From Corydoras sp. C115 (Eukaryota > Chordata > Actinopteri > Siluriformes > Callichthyidae), in contig JAFMOC010000093.1 in NCBI GenBank assembly GCA_019802505.1, positions 474,501 through 538,500 on the forward strand: a DNA stretch of 64,000 nucleotides. Direction: 5' to 3'. A program made the translations under genes and the position numbers. Positions 37,225 to 49,846 of this stretch are shown piece by piece. Position 1 is the stretch's first letter; each line of letters opens with the position of its first letter. Under the pieces are notes generated by a model that was not told the DNA's origin, made no database searches, and saw only the letters and a list, made by a program, of their open reading frames with translations.

Positions 37225-37560
37225 CGGCACGGTGGCTTAGTGGTTAGCACGTTCGCCTCTCAGCACTAGGGATTCCCGGTTCGAATCCCCATCTATGTGG
37301 AGTTTCCATGTTCTCCCCGTGTCCGCGTGGGTTTCCTCCGGGTTCTCCGGTTTCCTCCCACAGTCCAAAAACATGGATCAAGTCAATTGAATTCTCCAAA
37401 TTGCCCCATATAGAGTGTGTCTGTGTGAGTGAGTGTGTGCCCAGCGATGGATTGGCGCCCTGTCCTGGGTCTATCTGCCCAGCGCCCGAAACCTTCTCCC
37501 CTGGATGGGCATGGGGAACCCCACCACGACCCTACTAGAGGATAAAGCGAGAGATAATGA
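37225..37560 (+). mobile_element. V-SINE
   Basis: Full length, with ATTTTTCTGCT repeats on both sides. Confidence 0.92.
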
Positions 37561-38573
37561 ATGAATTTTTCTGCTTTTAGTGTAGATTTAAAACAGCTCC
37601 ACTTTACTATATAAATGGCCTTTGTAAATCCACAGTTTCAGTCTGCAATCCAACTGTTTTGTTACATAGTTAAGTCCCTTTACATTGTCCTCTATGGTTA
37701 GAAACACCACCGTACCATGGGCTGATATTGTTTGGGTGATGAGTGATTTGCAGCACTTCCGTGACACTGACATGGTGTTGTGTTACTGTGTGGTGTGTAA
37801 TGCTGAAGTTTTCAAAAGCCTCAGTAACACGGCGGACCCAGAGTAATTATCAAATAACATCTGACCGCCATCACCACCCTGTACTATGCTAGATGTACTG
37901 AGGTTTATACTTACACTACTAAGTGCAATCACATGGCTAGATGAACTGATAAGGTTAATGCAGAAACCAGAAGCTGTATGTGTGTGTCCTTTTGGAACCG
38001 TGTTGACTTTGGTATTCTCTGAAGTGTTCCAAAATTTTCTAAATAGGGCAGAAATTATGATCAAGAGCAAACTGGTTTAATATACAGATACTTGCAGAAG
38101 CACTGATACCTTCAGTTGGGCCAGCAATAATTGATAACTTCACAAGCTAAACAGACAGTGTGTTACCTCAGACTTTACTAACTCATTCAAATCTCAGTTG
38201 TCCGAGTTCCTTGTTTGGGAATGCTGCTTTGTTTATGAAAAATATGCAAGGAACCCATATTGTCTTAAGACGGTGTGTATTATACAGTGGAAATATCAAG
38301 CTGTATAACCAGTATAAACCTTTGCAAACGTAATTGAACTTCACCACAAGAAAAGTTGCAGTAGGTTGAGGAAGTAGTTAAAATGTGAACAGAATTAATT
38401 GCATAATATTTTGTTCATGCGTTATTAAGCAATGCAAGATACACTGCTCAATAGAAATGATACTGAAACTGTGCTAACCTAATCTTATTATGATTTAGAA
38501 TATCACGGCACGGAAACTTTCAAATCTGGGAACTATGTGGTGTGCATCAGTTCTACACTGAATTTTAGATCGG

Positions 38574-38910
38574 GCGGCACGGTGGCTTAATGGTTAGCAT
38601 GTTCGCCTCTCAGCACTAGGGATTCCCGGTTCGAATCCCCATCTGGGTTTCCATGTTCTCCCCGTGTCTGCGTGGGTTTCCTCCGGGTTCTCCGGTTTCC
38701 TCCCACAGTCCAAAAACATGGAACAAGTCAATTGAGTTCTCCAAATTGCCCCATGTAGAGAGCGAGTGTGTGCCCAGCGATAGGTTGGCGCCCTGTCCTG
38801 GTGTGTCTGCCCAGCGCCCGAAACGTTCTCCCCTGGATGGGCATGGGGAACCCCCCCCCCCCCCCCCCCCGACCCTAATATAGGGTAAAGCGAAAGATAA
38901 CGAATGAATT
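38574..38910 (+). mobile_element. V-SINE with a long C run
   Basis: Full length apart from small deletions; AATTTTAGATC repeats flank it; contains about 19 consecutive C at 38852-38870 where other copies have CCCC. Confidence 0.9.
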
Positions 38911-39249
38911 CATGAATTTATAAATTTTAGATCCATTTCCATGTCTGGCTTTTTAGATTTGCCTCGTTGCAATGACGGAATGCATTTACAAAGACACGTC
39001 TGTATGACTTGTGTACAGTACCATATGTCCACTACATATCGCGATACTCATATATCGCGATACACAATATAATATCAAAGTACACCAATAAGCAAATATC
39101 GCGATGTTTTACATTACAATTCGCGGCTTATGCTGGTACAGTTATAACCAACTGTGACTCGAAACAAGTAACTAATGCTACAGTGACACGCACGGAACTT
39201 CGGTCGTTTAGTTTTAACGACTTTTAACAATGTTTTTATTGGTGGGGGG

Positions 39250-39700
39250 GAGGGGGGGAAAGAAAGTGTTACCTCTTTATTTATAGGCCTTTAAATAACA
39301 TCCGCTGCGGAAGCGGAGCCTCTTCTGGTCGGCTCAGGGTCTCACCAAGTCCCAGGCATGATAGCTGGCCTGCTCCGGTGTGACCGTAGCTGGAAAGCTC
39401 TGGTCAGTAGAGTTCGGTTCTGTGTTTTAGGACGGGTAAAATGACCGCGACAGCCATTATTCTTCGCACACACAAGTGTCCTGCGCTCGCCGTGGTTTAA
39501 ACTCCGAGAAGCGGATAACTGAACGGCACGTCCGCTACCGTTACACAGCACGAGCGTCTGAGCGGACAGAGCCCGCGAATGGGCTGCAAGGCTGTAGAGG
39601 CGGAGCCACAGCAACAACCAATCAGGAGTCGGTAACTCATTTCTTCTGGCTCCCTACCGTAGCGCACTACTTAGGGTTAGTCTTTCATCTCATGGTGTGA
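39250..39700 (-). promoter_or_regulatory. CpG-rich promoter and probable non-coding exon 1 of man1b1
   Basis: This is the only long CpG-rich stretch between man1b1 and the collagen gene. On the minus strand it has an inverted CCAAT box (CTGATTGGTT, about 39616-39625), a GC-box-like GGCTCCGCC just downstream, and a strong donor ACTTG|GTGAGAC (exon end 39346). Joined to the acceptor at 34846-34847 (exon 2 start 34845) it would give a 4.5 kb first intron. The exon adds no coding sequence in frame. An ATG at 39359 would open a short upstream frame overlapping the real start. The transcription start is not determined. Confidence 0.5.
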
Positions 39701-39728
39701 TTTGATTTATAATGGTGAATTGGGTTCA

Positions 39729-40073
39729 TTCATTCATTATCTCCCGCTTTATCCTCTATTAGGGTCGCGGTGGGGTTCCCCATGCCCATCCAGGGGAGAA
39801 CGTCTCGGGCGCTGGGCAGATACACCCAGGACAGGGCGCCAATCCATCGCTGGGCACACACTCACTCACACAGACACACTCTATATGGGGCAATTTGGAG
39901 AATTCAATTGACTTGATCCATGTTTTTGGACTGTGGGAGGAAACCGGAGAACCCGGAGGAAACCCACGCGGACACGGGGAGAACATGGAAACTCCACCCA
40001 GATGGGGATTCGAACCGGGAATCCCTAGTGCTGAGAGGAGAACGTGATGACCACTAAGCCACCGTGCCGCCCT
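39729..40073 (-). mobile_element. V-SINE cluster member 1
   Basis: Full length; AATGGTGAATTGGGTT on both sides. Confidence 0.93.
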
Positions 40074-40090
40074 TAATGGTGAATTGGGTT

Positions 40091-40431
40091 CATTCATTCA
40101 TTATCACCCGCTTTATCCTCTATTAGGGTCGCGGGGGGTTCCCCATGCCCATCCAGGGGAGAACGTCTCGGGCGCCGGGCCAGACACACTAAGGACAGGG
40201 TGCCAACCTATCGTTGGGCACACACTCACACAAACACACTCTATATGGGGCAATTTGGAGAACTCAATTGACTTCATCCATGTTTTTGGACTGTGGGAGG
40301 AAACCGGAGAACCCGGAGGAAACCCACGCAGACATGGGGAGAACATGGAAACTCCACCCAGATGGGGATTCGAACCGGGAATCCCTAGTGCTGAGAGGAG
40401 AACATGCTAACCACTAAGCCACCGTGCCGCC
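40091..40431 (-). mobile_element. V-SINE cluster member 2, same target site
   Basis: Full length, same orientation as member 1; the same AATGGTGAATTGGGTT motif precedes and follows it. Confidence 0.93.
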
Positions 40432-40470
40432 GATTTATAATGGTGAATTGGGTTAATAACATTCATTTAA

Positions 40471-40820
40471 GGCGGCACAGTGGTTTAGTGGTTAGCACGT
40501 TCGCCTCTCAGCGCTAGGGATTCCCGGTTCGAATCCACATCTTGGTGGAGTTTCCATGTTCTCCCCGTGTCCGCATGGGTTTCCTCCGGGTTCTCCGGTT
40601 TCCTCCCACAGTCCAAAAACATGGATCAAGTCTATTGAGTTCTCCAACTTACCCCATATAGAGTGTATCTGTGTGAGTGAATGTGTGCCCAGCAATGGAG
40701 TGGCGCCCTGTCCTGGGTCTATCTGCCCAGCGCCCGAAACGTTCTCCTTTGGATGGGCATGGGGAACCCCGCCACGACCCTACTAGAGGATAAAGTGGGA
40801 GATAATGAATGGATGGATGG
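40471..40820 (+). mobile_element. V-SINE cluster member 3
   Basis: Full length, opposite orientation, flanked by ACATTCATTTAA repeats, 40 bp from member 2. Confidence 0.92.
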
Positions 40821-41822
40821 ACATTCATTTAACTATATTTAGCCGACAATCACTTACCTATTATACACCAGTAGGACTGCAGAAAATTGTCTTTTTATTT
40901 ACATGTAAATAAAAACTTACATTTCTCTATTGTACAACTGCATAAAAGTCTGAATGGAATGAAAATCCAAAAGTAGCGAGATATCAAATTTAATCAAAGC
41001 AATGTATTTGAGGTAGATATTCAATAATCTTTTAATTAGCATGTGCATGAAGACACACAGTAATATGTTAAACAAGATCAAGATTTACTTTAACAGACCC
41101 ATCGTCAGCGCAGCCCCAGGTGGAACTGTATTACCTTGTTTGGAATTTGCCAAATTTGGCGTTTGCCAAATGTCATAATTTCAATGACCAGCATATAAAT
41201 TAACACCTTCATGAACATAACTTCCTGTACAGATCTAAAAAACGGACCTGAATTTTTTAAAAGCACCATTAAGAGCAGCATCTGTAAGAACCAGCTGAGA
41301 AGCAACATCAGCAATGTTTCACATCATCACCATCATCTTACATGACTGCTTATGAGTCCTGTCCCCATAACATACGATACAACTGTAATACAAATGAATT
41401 ATCAAATCTCAGACTTGAACATAACGCTTACATTTTCCATTACCATATAATATTGAAACTTAAATCGCAGTGAGGTTCAAGAACTATCTCTCTGAGCAAA
41501 CCACATGGTGTACAGTCTTGTACTGTAACCTGACCGTGATATAAATAAGGACATTTCAAACAACGAGCATTGTAAACAGCGGTATCCAACAAAATATACA
41601 ACAGATTTTTGGGGGGAATCTGTGCAGCCAATGGTGTCAGCATAGATATTTGCTTGGAATGTTCTTCATTTTTGTGCTGAGATAAGAAAACATCCGTCAG
41701 ACGACATGATCTTGAAGAAGTTGATCATCCTTGGTCCTCTCATCTGGCTTTGCTTAGCAAGGGACCAATTAACACCAGCTCTGTACTCAGCAGTTTCTAG
41801 GAAATCCATGCACTGAGAACAA

Positions 41823-44615
41823 CTAGCTGAAACACACAGGTCCTATTGTAAATCCAAAGTCTTCTGCGAGTTCACTGCGACCAAACAACGCCACGTCTCT
41901 GATCGGTAAAAGATCCAGGTCTTCAGTCTCAAACTGAAAGATGGAGTCCTGAGGTCTTGTATCCAGCTCTTCACTCGACTGAAACATCAAAAATGAGAAT
42001 GAGTGAAAATATGAGAACTGATATACTGATAGCTGATCTGTTTGTGGACTACAGTACATACTGTTTACATCCCCTTTACTCTGTTCTAATGGTCAGAACC
42101 CAAATAGTACCACCACAGAGCAGGTACTATTAGGTTGGTGCATTAGTCCTATCCCAGCAATGTCACTGAGGTGTGGAAAATAAAACTACAGCAGCAATGC
42201 TGCACTAAAACCCCCTCACCACATCAGTGTCACTGCAGAACTGACAATAAACAATCCACCACCCAAATGATACCTGTTCTGTGATGATCCTGAGCAACAG
42301 AGAACAGAGAACCAACAGAGGACTAACAACAACAAAGAACACAGATGGACTACAGTCTGGAATTGTAAAACTACAAAGTCCATCTATATGATAAGTGAAG
42401 GAAATAGACGACGGACCAAAAAGGGGGCGTGTCCAAACTTTTTACTGGTTCTGTATGCAATTAGTATTAATACTATAGACATATCTTTGCTACAAAGACT
42501 ATTCATTCATTCTCCCGCTTTATCCTCTATTAGGGTCGCGGTGGGGTTCCCCATGCCCATCCAGGGGAGAATGCCTCAGGCGCTGGGCAGATACACCCAG
42601 GAGAGGGCGCTGATCCATCGCTGGGTACACACTCAAACACACTCTATATGGGGCAATTTAGAGAACTCAATTAACTTGATCCATGTTTTTGGACTGTGGG
42701 AGGAAACCGGAGAACTCGGAGGAAACCCACACGGACACGGGGAGAACATGGAAACTCCACCCAGATGGGGATTCGAACCGGGAATCCCTAGCGCTGAGAG
42801 GAGAACGTGCTAACCACTAAGCCACCGTGCCGCCCTGCTACAAAGACTAGGACAGCTTTTATGAGATGCAATTTAAGTGCTATTTGCTGAAAAAATAAAT
42901 GTGTTATATAAATGGATCAGTTCTAGAACCAACAGAATAAAAGATCAAAGGCTTACTGTTTTATTGGCTATCATATAAAAAATAAAATATGACATCTTAC
43001 CACACAATCTCGAAATGTGCCCAAGAAGCTCTGTCTTCGTGAGTCTGTGAGGAATTTGATTTCTCGCTCAGCGGAACCCTGCCTGCTCCCATGTTGACAT
43101 GAACACTTGATGTTCTGAGTGACCTGTCTGCTGTTCAGCCGCAGGAACCTCATCTGCACCACGCTGCTCCTGGTGTACTTGAACTTCACCAAAGCAAAAA
43201 AGAAAATGAAGCAAGAGCAGCAGTTGGTATAAAACCCCACAGAGACTGAGTCAGCATGTACGGTACCTGAAAGCCTCTTTCCATCGTACTCAGCCAAGTG
43301 AAAGAGTCGGCTTCGGAGTCTTTCAGCCAGGCTCTCGCTGGAAGCTGCAGCACAGTGACTCGGTTATTTGTTGAATACAACACACACATACAATACCATC
43401 ATGGCGTGATTCCAACAACCGAGAATAAATGTGAAGTTAGGAGTTACCTGAAGCTGGAGAGGATGCAGACATGTCTGTCCACCAGAACTGAAGTTGCAGT
43501 AGACGAGAAAAGCATCAGCAGAATTGCCCTGGTTTGGATCAATATAGTACATTCCTGAAACAAATGGTACAAGTTTATTTAAAATTTACAAATTTAAGGG
43601 GGACAAAATTGTGAAATCGGAGACAAATAACCAATGGAATCTATTTAGAGTCAAATCTGTTTTTGATAAACGTATGCAAATAAATCCAACAAGGCAACTA
43701 TTCTGAATCGATGTAAATCCAAATAAATTGTTTGGGACTTCAAAATATAAAAAAAAAACATGTTTTATAAAGAATAAATGTAGTGTTTAATACTATCAAC
43801 AGAACAAAGAATAAATTATATATACTGTATTTTAAATTCTTTTACAAAACAAATTAATATCCTTTCATTCATTCATTATCTCCCGCTTTATCCTCTATTA
43901 GGGTCGCGGGGGGGTTCCCCATGCCCATCCAGGGGAGAATGCCTCGGGCGCTGGGCAGATAGACCCAGGACAGGGCACCAATCCATCGCTGGGCACACAC
44001 TCACTCACACAAACACACTCTATATGGGGCAATTTGGAGAATTCAATTGACTTGATCCATGTTTTTGGACTGTGGGAGAAAACCGGAGAACCCGGAGGAA
44101 ACCCACGTGGACACGGGGAGAACATGGAAACTCCACCCAGATGGGGATTCGAACTGGGAACAAATGAATATAAAAGTAAAGACATATAAAAAGTAAATGA
44201 ACATTGAACCACTCTGTCATAATTTGAGCCTTATTAAACACCTTTTTTCATGAACACAGGATGTGTTTGTAACAAATAAGACGCTCCTCACTGCATCAGT
44301 TGGGGTTCAATAACTTGTTGCCATCTGTAACATAATCACCCCTGCAATAATCATACTTACCTATTTGCTAGGGTAAATTTAATTAGTTTCAATCAGGGAT
44401 ATATATATATAATTAATATAATATTCTAATTTAATTTCACTGTTCATACCATCAGTGTACTCGGGATGGCATAACATCAGTTCCAGACAGGATGTTGCTG
44501 GATGATCTTTCGTCCCATCAGGTGGATCGATGAAAAGTCGCAGGTCTCTCTGAACCGAGTCCAGTAGAGTTGTAATGAGAGCGTAATTGGGTGTGTCTGA
44601 CTGATACATCAGCTC
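41823..44615 (-). CDS. Fibrillar collagen C-propeptide (COLFI) exons
   Basis: Exons on minus: 44450-44615, 43448-43554, 43267-43344, 43001-43183, 41823-41978; the stop codon is at 41823-41825 after GPVCFS. The domain drives chain selection and trimer nucleation in the ER. Cysteines seen: ATSC, LCHP, VYCNF, TCLHP, two in KCSC, RDC, PVCF. The cysteine usual after DPNQG is Asn here. The sequon NFS after the YC motif is kept. The linker between the last Gly-X-Y and the first cysteine is short (about 54 residues), with a heptad-like stretch (MAQLKELMYQS), and no obvious BMP1-type cleavage motif was recognised. Confidence 0.9.
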
Positions 44616-47600
44616 CTGATGGGGAGTAAAAAGCTTATTACATTATCAGATGTCATGTATCTGAAATAAGGCTGCCAGTGTAAGAACATGGTCTGTATTT
44701 ACTCTACTGATCAGAAATCCCAGAATAAACGCAACAGATTCTGTTAGGATCAAACCTGGGAGTGCAGATCTGACCGATTTGGTTAATTAAACTAAATATC
44801 TATAAATAAACAATAAAAATCGACCAAATTACTTTATATTATGAAGTAGAATTAACACATTAACAAAAACATCTCATACACTCATTACAGAGTCCGTAAT
44901 TAATAGAGTTAATGATGAAAAACACTTGCCTTTAGTTGAGCCATTGTGAGGTTAAGAGATAAACCTGGGGGCCCAGGAGGACCTGGAGGACCCTAAAAAA
45001 GCACATACCAAAGAACAGTACAGGTCAGTGGGGTTCTTTATTCGTAGTGACCTGACAGGGTTGGTTATACTGTACTTACAGGTAGTCCTTTAAGACCTAC
45101 AGATCCGGGAAGACCGGGGTATCCCTTAAATCCCTAAAAACGCATTGGAACCATATCAATCAAGTTCAAGATTATTAAGCATTTTTTACAATAATATAAT
45201 GTTTTAAACTTAGAAATCAACCTGAAGCAACAGCGATGAAAAAAGGCTCGCTGGTGTGTGTTTTGTTTTTAAAAATAGAAAGCCTTGTGAGGACCAAGTC
45301 TCATTTAGGGACTTGTACTCATTGAGCAGCCGGACAGTGTTAACAGTAAGACAATAATACACAGATTCTATACGTTTAGGTGTCTTTTAAAAAACACAGC
45401 ACACAAGAAAGCATAAAGTGGAATTATAAAGTACCTTGTCTCCAAACAGCCCCTATGAAGAATAACAAAAACAAAATGAAGTTACTTTATGCTTTTAACT
45501 ATTTGCATAATCAGTACAAAGTATTGTAATCTCCGAAGTGCACTTAAGGGCTCTGTAATATGCTTCAAACTATGAACTGCTGTTTTACATGAGCATCACT
45601 AACATTATGAATGTTAACGTACCGGCATGCCTGGTAGGCCAGGGTTCCCTCTTCGTCCTGTGGGACCGATATCCCCCTAAAGACAACCGACAAGACAGCA
45701 GCTGATTACACATATACTCCTAAAGATGTCATTTAAAGCAGGTTTATATTTAATTACCAGCTCCCCTTTAGGCCCATCAGGTCCCATCTCTCCAACAAAC
45801 CCCTGTTGCCCCTGAAAAGCACAAAATTCCCGGTTTATTCAGAGAACATGTGTCTCACACCAACTTACTTTACTTTAAAATCATACATTTCTGCATTTTA
45901 GACATTCACCTAGAAACATTTGTTAAATTTACTATTTGATACCAGATTTATTTTACACAATTAGAGGATTAAGTGGAAATGAGATAACATATTATAAAAC
46001 ACTTTATGGACAAAAGTACTGGGACACTTATACATTACACATGTAGGAGTGATTATGTCATTCATTTCTGATGTTATGGCCTTCTACAAGATTTGTGGGA
46101 GAATTTTGGCCTAATTATGCAGAAGAGCATTTGTGGGGTCAGGCACTGATGTTGGGCGAGTCTTCATTATACAGAATATCTGAGGTATAAGATGTTTAAT
46201 AAAGGTTGAGGTCGGTGCTCCGTAAAGGCCAGTCAAGTTCTTCCCCTCTTTGGACCTGGCCTTGCACACTGGGGCCTTCCCCAAACAGTTCCACAACTTT
46301 AAAAGCTTGATGCTGGATTTTATCTACATGTGGCAGTTAAACTAATAAAATAAACCTTAACCTAAAACCATTTGCCCATATCACGGTGGCTTAGTGGTCA
46401 GCACGTTCGCCTCTCAGCACTAGGGATTTCCGGTTCGAATCCCCATCGGGGTGGAGTTTCCATGTTCTCCCCGTGTCCGCGTGGGTTTCCTCCGGGTTCT
46501 CCGGTTTCCTCCCACAGTCCAAAAACATGGATCAAGTCAATTGAGTTCTCCAAATTGCCCCATATAGAGTGTGTCTGTGTGAGTGAGTGAGTGTGTGCCC
46601 AGCGATAGATTGGCACCCTGTCCTGGGTGTATCTGCCCAGCGCCCAAAACGCTCTCCCCTGGATGCGCATGGGGAACCCCACTGCCACCCTAATATAGGA
46701 AAAAGCAGAAGATAATGGATGGGCATTTGCCCATACATTGTATGTACAAGAGGTTAGACTAGACTCATGATGTCATACACTAATGTTTAATAAGAAGGTT
46801 TTTTAAGGTCACACCACTATTTGAGACTATATTAAAATAATAGTGATTAATTACAGGCTTCATTCACAAAACAAAGAAAATAAGCAATACAACATGAAAC
46901 ATATTAATAAGGCTACCTTCTGTCCATCATTCCCTGGAGGACCATACGCCCCCATTTCTCCTTTCTCCCCCTGCAGGTGGAACATTGTGCAGCTTTAAAC
47001 CTGAGTCATGTAGTCAGTGATGCAGGATCAACCTGAGCAAGCTGAATATCGATCTACCTGTGGTCCTTTAACACCATCCTCTCCTTTTTCTCCAGCTTGG
47101 CCAGCTGAGCCCTAAAGAAAACAATAAAATTTAAATCAAATCGTGATGCTTTTTAATAATAATCAAGAGAATTATAATAACTTACATATGGACCAGGCCT
47201 CCCTGGAAATCCAGTCCATCCCACAGGCCCTGGCTGACCCTAGGAACATCATCACTGACCAGGATTAGCAAAGCAGATTTGAGCATGGCTGATTTAATAA
47301 CATAATCTCAACGCTAAATGTTTCACCTTCGCTCCTTTCAGCCCTCGTGTTCCCCTCGTTCCAGCTTTTCCTCTTTTACCCTGAAAGATAAGCAGAGAGC
47401 TGGTTTCATCACCAGGTCGGAAAAATGTTCCATAGTAGAGTATTTCATTGGTCAGTCATTAGAAGTATATTGTATATTGGTATATTAGAAGTATATTGTA
47501 TTGTCTATTTAATAAAATGCCAGGAAATGTTGTAGCATCCTATAAAGATTTGCTTTTCTTACTCTCCGTCCTGCGTTGCCAGTACTTCCGGGCTGCCCGT

Positions 47601-49807
47601 CCCGACCATCCTTTCCCTGAAGCACAATCACAAATCACTGATTGTAATCGGTTTTGTTTGTATTATTTTATGCTAATTGGACAATAAAGAGATAAAAAAG
47701 CATAAATAAAACAAGACCTTTTGACCCTTTGGCCCATCTCTTCCAATCGGCCCGGGAGTGCCCTTCGGACCCTTAGAATAAATAAGAAAATAAATAAAGC
47801 TAAACAAGCAATGGGGTTAAATAAATACCAGTAAGAATAAAAGTACCGGGGTGGGGTGTGTGTGGATACCATCAGATGTGGACAAAAAGATATCATCAAA
47901 TCTCACATGTGTACAAAATATAGAAACAAAGGCCACGGCATTTGGGGCCCCAAGTAAAATGCTCAACTGAGTAAATATTGCTTAATAAGTTAACAAAACG
48001 AAGTTCACATTTGAAACCAAGCACTCCCATCCTATGCAATAAAGCACACATTCTACACAAACAACCTATAAAAAGTTTTTAAAAAGGAATTTTAAGCGAT
48101 TAGTGGAAGGGCCCCTTTTGAGGAATGCATTAGCCATCTCAGATTTTAAGTTGCATTAAATTTGCACAGTTTGTCATTGCATTAAACGTATAACCAGGAG
48201 CTTTCTGGGGGCCCCAGGCCAGCTCGGGGCCTTAGACAGATAGTTGGTGTGCTACCCTTGTTGCAACGGGCCTGGCCTCATTACTCCAACATAGTACTCA
48301 CATCCAAAGATGAGTGCTTCTGGTTTGAATTTGTCATTAAATTTGATGTTTTTCTTGCTGATTTGTTTTTAAACCAAATTAAAAGTCAACAGCCTATTTT
48401 TATTAGAGAGCGGCTCATTAGTTTTTATTCCTGGAAGTAAAACGCAGCACATTACTTCCTTTTCGCCTTATACTGTATTTAGTGTCTGTGTGGGTGAATT
48501 TTGCTGCTTATAGCCAAATGCAAATGCACCTGCATAACAATGAACCCTCTATAATCCACTGCAGCATGAGACATCGTTTTGTAGCAAGCAATTCTTATCC
48601 CACATGTAAATAAATTATTCAGTTAGTTATGAGTTAAGGTTTAGTCATTATATCATTTCATATCATCTTTCTTTCTTATTTTACACATTTTTGTGTAAAA
48701 TAAGTGGGGATTTAAATTTCTTTGACTTGAAAACACAAACCAAGGTTTGTTATTTGAGCTACTGATGGCTTTAAACCACGGTATTTGAATATTCAAATAT
48801 ATAACATTAGAAAGAATGGTGCAGCAGTAAATGGTAGACTGCACTCACTGCTTTAAATAACAAATCCAAAGGGATAGAGATAACATACGGAAATCAGGAA
48901 TCTAATGATCTGATTTGTTAATGTTTCTTTCAAAGCCGCTCTTGTTTATGCAGGTCATTTTGGTCCACGAGGTCAAATGTGTACAGGACCAATTTAAAGT
49001 CTGGACACCTTGTCCCCTTCTTGCTCCCTTTCCTCCACTTACCATACAGATGGACTTTTCCAATTATTGACTGTAGTTCTTCTGTGTTCTTTGTTGTTGT
49101 TAGTCCCATGTTGGTTCTCTGTTCTCTATTGGTCAGAAGCATCACAGAACAGGTATCATTTGGGTGGTGGATTGTTTATTTATCTATTGGGGTCCTGACC
49201 ATTAGAGAACAGAGTAAAGGGCACGTACACAGTATGTACTGTAGAACACAAACAGATGGACTACAGTCTGGAATTGTAGAACTACAAAGTCCATCTTTAC
49301 AGAAAGTGGAACTGAGAACATGGACCATAAGTTGAGCAGAAAGAAGACCTACTAAAAATCTGATGTTTCTCCTGAGTGTATAGAAATTTCAAATAGCTTC
49401 AGTGAATTGCAAAATTTGCAAAACCCAAATTCAAATCACTACACCCAAAAGAATAGAATTAGCCTGGTGAATCTTGGTATTGGAACTGTAGAACCCATGT
49501 CTGTCCCTCTATGGAGAAAAACAACATTGATTGGAGAACCTGTTCATTCAGATAAAGTTGTGAACAAATGAAGGAAACTCCAGATTATAACAGTGGAATA
49601 CGTAAACAGTGACCTGTTTGGTCACGGATAAAAATTAAATTGTAATAAAGGAAAAAATTTAATAACAAACTTCGATCTTGGAACTAAAAGACTGACCATT
49701 GGTCCTGGTACGCCAACTGGCCCATCAGCACCAAGTTCTCCGTGGAGCCCCTACACATGGAAAGAAATATATTAGCAAAGTTACCAAGAGTAAACATAAT
49801 GGTGTTT

Positions 49808-49846
<39 letters not shown>

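Larger units (their letters stand above)
34846..39345 (-). other. Probable man1b1 intron 1
   Basis: No coding exon was recognised. It holds a SINE-2 head fragment (35640-35715), a 5'-truncated V-SINE (35739-35998), a SINE tail fragment (36170-36215), an old MITE-like stretch (37590-37860), two full V-SINEs (37225-37560 and 38574-38905) and three near-identical ATATCGCGAT palindromes (39035-39105). The rest is AT-rich unique sequence. Confidence 0.45.
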
